Shown here: one piece after another, positions 1-3,308 of the stretch | Position numbering within the stretch: the stretch's first letter is position 1 | How the letters are laid out: each line of letters starts with the position of its first letter | Assembly (NCBI GenBank): GCA_002794515.1 | Contig: PGTJ01000158.1 | Coordinates: 1-6,240 of the forward strand | Reading direction: 5' to 3' | Source: Phototrophicales bacterium | GTDB lineage: Bacteria > Chloroflexota > Anaerolineae > Aggregatilineales > Phototrophicaceae | DNA length: 6,240 nt | Notes under the pieces: generated by a model | Database searches by the model: none | What the model was told of the DNA's origin: nothing | Seen by the model: only the letters and a program-made list of their open reading frames with translations | Made by a program: the position numbers and the translations under genes

Positions 1-29
1 AGTCCAGAGTTCAGAGTATCAGAGGTTAG
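1..29. repeat. degenerate heptamer tandem repeat at window edge
   Basis: Four consecutive units are visible: AGTCCAG, AGTTCAG, AGTATCAG (one base longer) and AGGTTAG. The array starts at or before the left edge, so its full length is unknown. Its last unit contains the TAA stop of the minus-strand STAND gene (26-28), so the repeat begins exactly where that gene ends. Short heptamer arrays of this kind occur between genes in several bacterial lineages. Four imperfect units are little to go on, and this could be chance. Confidence 0.4.
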
Positions 30-2185
30 AGACGGATAGGGACGACAAAAACCCGACACCCAAAGCTGACGTAATCGCCGCTCGGGCCGTTGTAGCTGCG
101 AAGCACAGCGCGAGCAAAGCTCTGATGGCTGAGGAAAGACCCGCCCCGCAACACCTTTGTTTCATTATCAGAATATCCGTTCAATATCTGAACATCGTCA
201 TAATCATTCAAACACCATTCCCATAGGTTGCCCGCCACATCCGATGCCCCACATGCCGCCTCGCCATGTGGATACATGCCCACCGATGTGCTTCGATCAT
301 TGATGCCCGCTTCGGTCGTGTTGGCACGGGGATATTCATCCCAAGCCCCCCACGCATATTTGCGTTTTGCATCACCATTTTGCGCCATCCACTGCCAATA
401 CCATTCGGGCGGGAGGGTGATTTGCCAGTCATCTGGGTTCACACCCAACACCGATTGGAATAACCCATGTCGCCGATATTGATGATCGAGCCACCTGGCG
501 AATGCCACGCTCTGATACCACGAAATTCTATCGCGTGGTGCGTTGGGTCGACTGTTGCGAGCCTTGTCTAAAGTTTGTAGACGGTATTCTGGTGGGAAAT
601 CCTCCCACCATCGCGGATTTTTATAACCATCTGGCGCATCGATGAAGGCTTGGTATTGGGTATGCGTTGTTAAATACTTCGCCACATAGAAGGGTTTGAT
701 GATGAACCTATGACCTTCTATGGTGATTTGCCCACCTTTCTCCACGAAACACCACGCAATATCAGGCACACCGTTGGGCAACACGCCAACACCCGGTCGC
801 GGGTCGCCAATATCCGCCAAACGGTCGCCAATCCATACGCGCCGATGATGTGTGGTGGTGATATTTTGGAGTTCGCGCAACAGCCGCGCCGATTCGGGTT
901 CGATGAAATCTTTTTCTGTGGCGTTCAAGTCGGGATTTTGGCGTTCCAACATATCATAGACCAATTTCAGGCGTTCATGATTCCAACGCCAAGAGTCTAG
1001 GCGACCCTTATTATGCCAATCGAGGGCGGCGCTTCGCACTTGTCGGAGCAGGATGAGGTCTTCTTGCGCCCCTGCAATCCACGCGGCGAGCATCGCCCAA
1101 TTGCGGAATAACGCCTCGTGCGCCACCTCTAACGTGACCTGCCCTCTGTCTCGACTATCGTAGACCAACAACCGCGCTTGGATGAATGTATCGATCAACG
1201 CCCGCTGGTCATCTGGCAATTGCGCTGGGATGAGCGTCCAATATTTGCGGGTTGGTGTGCCATCTTCATCCACCACCACCAATTGATGAAATACAGCTTG
1301 AAGCAAGCGCTTTTTGGCATCGTCATCGGCATGTGGGAACAATTGGTTGAAGGCGTGTTCGGCGCGGTTGCCGATCGCCCCTGCCACACCGCCGAGGGCG
1401 CGATAATCGACAAAGGTGATGTGGTCATCGCCCCACGCAGATGCGATCTTGTACAATTCATCGAGGGCATATGCCATCAGCGCCAATGCGCCTTTGACAT
1501 CTTTGCCACCATGCAGGGTGTCATCCAATATCTGGCTGACCAAGCCATCGTCAACAATCACGCCCGCCCGTCCCGCAGGACGTTCTATCATGTCGCGCAA
1601 TGCCTCGCGGCTGGGGATGGACACCAGATAATTGCCCATATTGATCAGCCGTGCGAGGTCGGGGAAATCGGCACAGCGCGGGAAGAAATCGCTCCGCATG
1701 GTGATGACCACGCGCACATCCGTCCTGCCTTGTATATTCTGCAGAAAAGTCATGAAGCGATCGCGAGATGCGTCATCGCTATTGGTGAACAGTTCCTCGA
1801 ATTGGTCGATGAACAACAACAATTCGCTATGCGGATATTTTTTCAGCCCATCTGTGATGACATCGTAAACCGATTCGGGCGTTTCATCTAAAAAGTGGCG
1901 TTTGATACGGCGCTTCTCTGCGACATTCGGCTTCAGATCTGGGAAGGCGGTATCGCTGATGAGCGCTTCATATAACGATGCGAAGGGATTATTCGGCAAA
2001 TCGTCATCACCAGCCGGTTTCATCATGGCGTAACGCCAGTTTTGACTACTGGTGTTGGTGTTGGGGTCTAAGATGGCGTTGTTGAGCAGGCGCGGTATCA
2101 ATCCCGCCGCAACCAGCGATGATTTGCCACTGCCCGATGCGCCCGTCACGGCGACGAACCGACTTTTGGCGACCAACGCCACCAA
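26..2185 (-). CDS. nSTAND1 NTPase with C-terminal FGE/C-type-lectin-fold domain
   Basis: This is probably an intracellular STAND-class sensor or switch ATPase. Residues are counted from the TTG at 2185. The P-loop is GASGSGKS at 15-22. Walker B is LLLFIDQFEE (122-131, D127, E130/E131), and a sensor-like TMRSDFF follows at 162-168. The family signature HEALFRNW (356-363) closes the NTPase and helical region. From about 450 an FGE-sulfatase-like domain runs to the end (IGDPRPGVG, KPFYVAKYLTTHTQYQAF, GNLWEWCLNDY, VLRGGS). Aligned with human SUMF1 from memory, the two catalytic cysteines correspond to S686 and A691, so formylglycine-generating activity is unlikely; a binding or sensor role fits better. 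The TTG start is only formal, with no convincing Shine-Dalgarno. The frame stays open to 2278 and there encodes the conserved nSTAND1 opening box, directly after the TAA that ends the DUF4062 frame. This is therefore best read as the C-terminal three quarters of an interrupted fusion protein. A role in defence is inferred from the architecture. Confidence 0.85.
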   Translation of the reverse strand: MVALVAKSRFVAVTGASGSGKSSLVAAGLIPRLLNNAILDPNTNTSSQNWRYAMMKPAGDDDLPNNPFASLYEALISDTAFPDLKPNVAEKRRIKRHFLDETPESVYDVITDGLKKYPHSELLLFIDQFEELFTNSDDASRDRFMTFLQNIQGRTDVRVVITMRSDFFPRCADFPDLARLINMGNYLVSIPSREALRDMIERPAGRAGVIVDDGLVSQILDDTLHGGKDVKGALALMAYALDELYKIASAWGDDHITFVDYRALGGVAGAIGNRAEHAFNQLFPHADDDAKKRLLQAVFHQLVVVDEDGTPTRKYWTLIPAQLPDDQRALIDTFIQARLLVYDSRDRGQVTLEVAHEALFRNWAMLAAWIAGAQEDLILLRQVRSAALDWHNKGRLDSWRWNHERLKLVYDMLERQNPDLNATEKDFIEPESARLLRELQNITTTHHRRVWIGDRLADIGDPRPGVGVLPNGVPDIAWCFVEKGGQITIEGHRFIIKPFYVAKYLTTHTQYQAFIDAPDGYKNPRWWEDFPPEYRLQTLDKARNSRPNAPRDRISWYQSVAFARWLDHQYRRHGLFQSVLGVNPDDWQITLPPEWYWQWMAQNGDAKRKYAWGAWDEYPRANTTEAGINDRSTSVGMYPHGEAACGASDVAGNLWEWCLNDYDDVQILNGYSDNETKVLRGGSFLSHQSFARAVLRSYNGPSGDYVSFGCRVFVVPIRL
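44..154 (-). other. DGR-like variable region at the 3' end of the STAND-FGE gene
   Basis: Residues 678-714 (counted from the TTG at 2185) have the layout of variable regions in CLec-fold targets of diversity-generating retroelements. A fixed VLRGGS is followed by scattered apparently free positions between constant residues (Q688, A691-R692-A693, R696, P701) and a fixed closing GCRV. Of 19 candidate variable codons (684-687, 689-690, 694-695, 697-700, 702-708), 13 end in C and 5 in T. This is expected if they derive from AAC/AAT codons of a template by adenine mutagenesis. No template repeat or reverse transcriptase is in the window. They could lie beyond the left edge, the side where a target gene is usually followed by them. 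Ordinary FGE-like domains share the same fold and end, so this is a hypothesis. Confidence 0.45.
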
Positions 2186-2281
2186 TTCATCGGTCTCGCG
2201 GGTGCGCCCAAAGAAGATGTCGGCATCGCTGGGCGAAAAAGGACGTAGCCCTGGGAACGGCGAGCGCGATTTATCCCATTA
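2186..2281 (-). other. in-frame TAA and untranslated nSTAND1 N-terminal box
   Basis: On the minus strand the DUF4062 frame ends with GTG TAA (stop at 2281-2279), and the same frame continues without a shift as W-D-K-S-R-S-P-F-P-G-L-R-P-F, then DADIFFGR, into the P-loop region. PFPGLRPF...FFGR is the standard opening of nSTAND1 domains. No ATG, GTG or TTG lies in this frame between the stop and the TTG at 2185, so no conventional start keeps the box. An ATG overlaps the stop (TAATG) but is in another frame and meets TAA after one further codon. A nonsense substitution in the inter-domain linker, a sequencing error, or stop-codon readthrough would each explain this. A frameshift would not, since both sides share one frame. 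Confidence 0.85.
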
Positions 2282-2935
2282 CACAGAGGTGATTATCCTT
2301 GCATGGGCAGATGGTGGATGGTCTTGGGTGCGTTGGATGATGGCATGGGTTTGGGCTTGATCGTCTAAAATATTTTGTATCAGTTCAACAAACTGTTCTC
2401 CAAATAATGCTTCAAAATCACTCGGTGTGGCATATTCATGCACAGCGCGCACAATTTTGCCGTCTTTATAAAACAAGTCGCTGGCGAAGAAATTTTTCAC
2501 CCGCCGATATTGTGTACGCCCCTCTTCATCATCATCTTCAAACAATCTTTTCTCAGTACGCCGATAGATCACCGTTTGTGTCGTGGGCGAACTGAGGGCA
2601 TCTAATAATTCCCAGTGTGTGCCAGATAAATATTCTACGCCATCGGTGTGCGTGAAGGGCGTTCCCATGCGCGACCAAAATATCACCAACACAATATCGC
2701 ATTGTGATGGACGCGCCAAGCCACGATTGATCGCCTCTTGTGGTGTCAGGCTGGCGCGCATAGCTGTGCTATATTTGGGGTCATCCCATGCGATGATTTG
2801 CAAGTGCATCCGATTGCGAAATAACCGAAAGTTCGCCAGCCACTCCATGTGCCTGATGGCAATTTGGCGCTCATCATTCACATCGCCTGGCGATGACAAA
2901 AATACGCGAATGACAGGTACCGTATTTGGAGGCAT
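2279..2935 (-). CDS. DUF4062 (TIR-like) domain protein, likely N-terminal part of a DUF4062-nSTAND fusion
   Basis: The 218 residues carry the DUF4062 signature: VFLSSPGDV at 11-19 followed by NDER, CDIVLVIFWSRMGTP at 79-93, SGTHWELLDAL at 104-114 with a conserved-looking E109, and a beta strand TVIYRR at 121-126. DUF4062 is a TIR/SEFIR-related flavodoxin-like fold, usually found at the N-terminus of NTPase signalling proteins, where it is presumed to act as effector or adaptor. NAD hydrolysis is possible by analogy with TIR, but nothing here proves it. The ATG at 2935 is chosen because the first strand begins ten residues later, as is usual, and a GGTGAG lies just upstream. The last ~28 residues (from DDQAQ on) look like a polar linker, and the stop falls in it; the same frame continues as nSTAND1. 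A promoter, and a hairpin covering the ATG, lie upstream. Confidence 0.85.
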   Translation of the reverse strand: MPPNTVPVIRVFLSSPGDVNDERQIAIRHMEWLANFRLFRNRMHLQIIAWDDPKYSTAMRASLTPQEAINRGLARPSQCDIVLVIFWSRMGTPFTHTDGVEYLSGTHWELLDALSSPTTQTVIYRRTEKRLFEDDDEEGRTQYRRVKNFFASDLFYKDGKIVRAVHEYATPSDFEALFGEQFVELIQNILDDQAQTHAIIQRTQDHPPSAHARIITSV

Positions 2936-2974
2936 ATCTCACCACTTTTGAAGTGTCGATTATCTGATATGCCT
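2930..2974 (-). promoter_or_regulatory. nested inverted repeat covering the DUF4062 start codon
   Basis: On the minus strand AGGCATATC (2974-2966) pairs perfectly with GATATGCCT (2938-2930), and the second arm contains the ATG (2935-2933). Inside it, CACTT (2955-2951) and AAGTG (2947-2943) form a second perfect stem with a CAA loop, running directly into the GGTGAG Shine-Dalgarno-like sequence (2943-2938). The predicted transcription start (about 2972-2974) falls at the outer 5' arm. The leader could therefore fold to hide the start codon, or the DNA could be an operator at the transcription start. The large internal loop makes the stability of the RNA form uncertain. Confidence 0.5.
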
Positions 2975-2978
2975 GTTT

Positions 2979-3006
2979 ATTATAACGCAAGTCGTTTATT
3001 TGGCAA
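2979..3006 (-). promoter_or_regulatory. sigma70-type promoter of the DUF4062/STAND locus
   Basis: Minus strand TTGCCA (3006-3001), a 16-base spacer, and a perfect TATAAT (2984-2979). The expected start is near 2972, giving a leader of about 37 bases before the ATG at 2935. The promoter sits between the tRNA terminator and the gene, so the locus probably has its own transcription rather than depending on the tRNA promoter. Confidence 0.7.
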
Positions 3007-3020
3007 CAATTCAAAGAAAA

Positions 3021-3054
3021 TAAAAAACGCCTCAAGCACATTTGACCTGAAGCG
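3021..3054 (-). terminator. rho-independent terminator after tRNA-Glu
   Basis: Minus strand CGCTTCAGG (3054-3046) pairs with CTTGAGGCG (3036-3028) over nine positions, two of them G-T wobbles, around a nine-base loop. Six T follow (3027-3022), then A and a further T run. It lies six bases past the discriminator base of the tRNA and should end its transcript before the DUF4062 promoter. Confidence 0.8.
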
Positions 3055-3059
3055 CCCGA

Positions 3060-3132
3060 TGCTCCATACGGGATTCGAACCCGTGTTTTGTCCTTGAGAG
3101 GGACACGTCCTAGTCCCCTAGACGAATGGAGC
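3060..3132 (-). tRNA. tRNA-Glu (anticodon CUC)
   Basis: A complete 73-base cloverleaf. The acceptor arms GCTCCAT and ATGGAGC pair perfectly. The D stem is GTCT/GGAC, the anticodon stem TGTCC/GGACA around loop CTCTCAA (anticodon CTC, reading GAG), and the T stem ACGGG/CCCGT around TTCGAAT. The discriminator base is A at 3060. CCA is not encoded and would be added after transcription. It is a single-gene unit with its own promoter and terminator. Confidence 0.95.
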
Positions 3133-3142
3133 GTATGAGACC

Positions 3143-3170
3143 ATTTTAGCATCGTCTGAAATTAGGTCAA
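3143..3170 (-). promoter_or_regulatory. promoter of tRNA-Glu
   Basis: Minus strand TTGACC (3170-3165), a 16-base spacer, and TAAAAT (3148-3143). The -10 box ends ten bases before the tRNA 5' end at 3132, a normal arrangement for a short-leader tRNA transcript. Confidence 0.7.
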
Positions 3171-3171
3171 G

Positions 3172-3200
3172 TGGACGATTTACATGAGACCTTCTATAAA
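3172..3200 (+). promoter_or_regulatory. candidate promoter of the oxidoreductase gene
   Basis: TGGACG (3172-3177), a 17-base spacer, and TATAAA (3195-3200), matching the sigma70 consensus at four and five positions. It lies back to back with the tRNA promoter and would give a leader of about 100 bases. Other AT-rich -10-like boxes nearer the gene (TACAAT at 3256, TACAAA at 3271) lack a good -35 partner. Confidence 0.4.
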
Positions 3201-3225
3201 GGTACTACCCATAAATGAGAAATGC

Positions 3226-3260
3226 TTGTATAGTTAAGTAAAATTGTGCGATTTATACAA
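3226..3260 (+). repeat. inverted repeat TTGTATA / TATACAA in the oxidoreductase leader
   Basis: TTGTATA (3226-3232) and its exact complement TATACAA (3254-3260) are separated by 21 bases, and a further ATACAA occurs at 3270-3275. The spacing of three similar half-sites upstream of the gene could mark a regulator binding site, but the region is AT-rich and seven bases can match by chance. Apart from this, the leader 3201-3297 shows nothing recognisable. Confidence 0.25.
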
Positions 3261-3297
3261 TGTAGCCTGATACAAAATAGACTAAATAAATTTTTAT

Positions 3298-3304
3298 GAG
3301 GTGG
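3298..3304 (+). promoter_or_regulatory. ribosome binding site deciding the oxidoreductase start
   Basis: GAGGTGG ends four bases before the ATG at 3309, a slightly short but strong Shine-Dalgarno match. It favours this ATG over the out-of-frame ATG at 3296, which overlaps the site. Confidence 0.7.
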
Positions 3305-3308
3305 TGTG

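Noticed and set aside
1811..1825. AACAACAACAA run considered as part of a DGR template repeat
   Set aside because: On the minus strand it is the TTG leucine run of the Walker B strand (LLLFIDQFEE). It has no similarity to the 44-154 segment around it.
1178..1891. 237-codon open frame on the plus strand
   Set aside because: It lies wholly antisense to the STAND NTPase, whose minus-strand frame has clear Walker and HEAL motifs. The plus-strand translation shows no recognisable domain, so it is a codon-bias shadow.
2279..2281. TAATG overlap suggesting coupled re-initiation of a second cistron
   Set aside because: The overlapping ATG is out of frame with the nSTAND1 frame and meets TAA after one further codon (ATG GGA TAA), so it cannot start the downstream protein.
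2874..3152. 92-codon minus-strand frame upstream of DUF4062
   Set aside because: It reads through the tRNA-Glu gene, its terminator and the DUF4062 promoter, so it cannot be a real gene.
3135..3191. ATGAGACC occurring twice (3135-3142 and 3184-3191)
   Set aside because: An eight-base direct repeat 49 bases apart is expected by chance, and it does not match the tRNA 3' end or flank any element.
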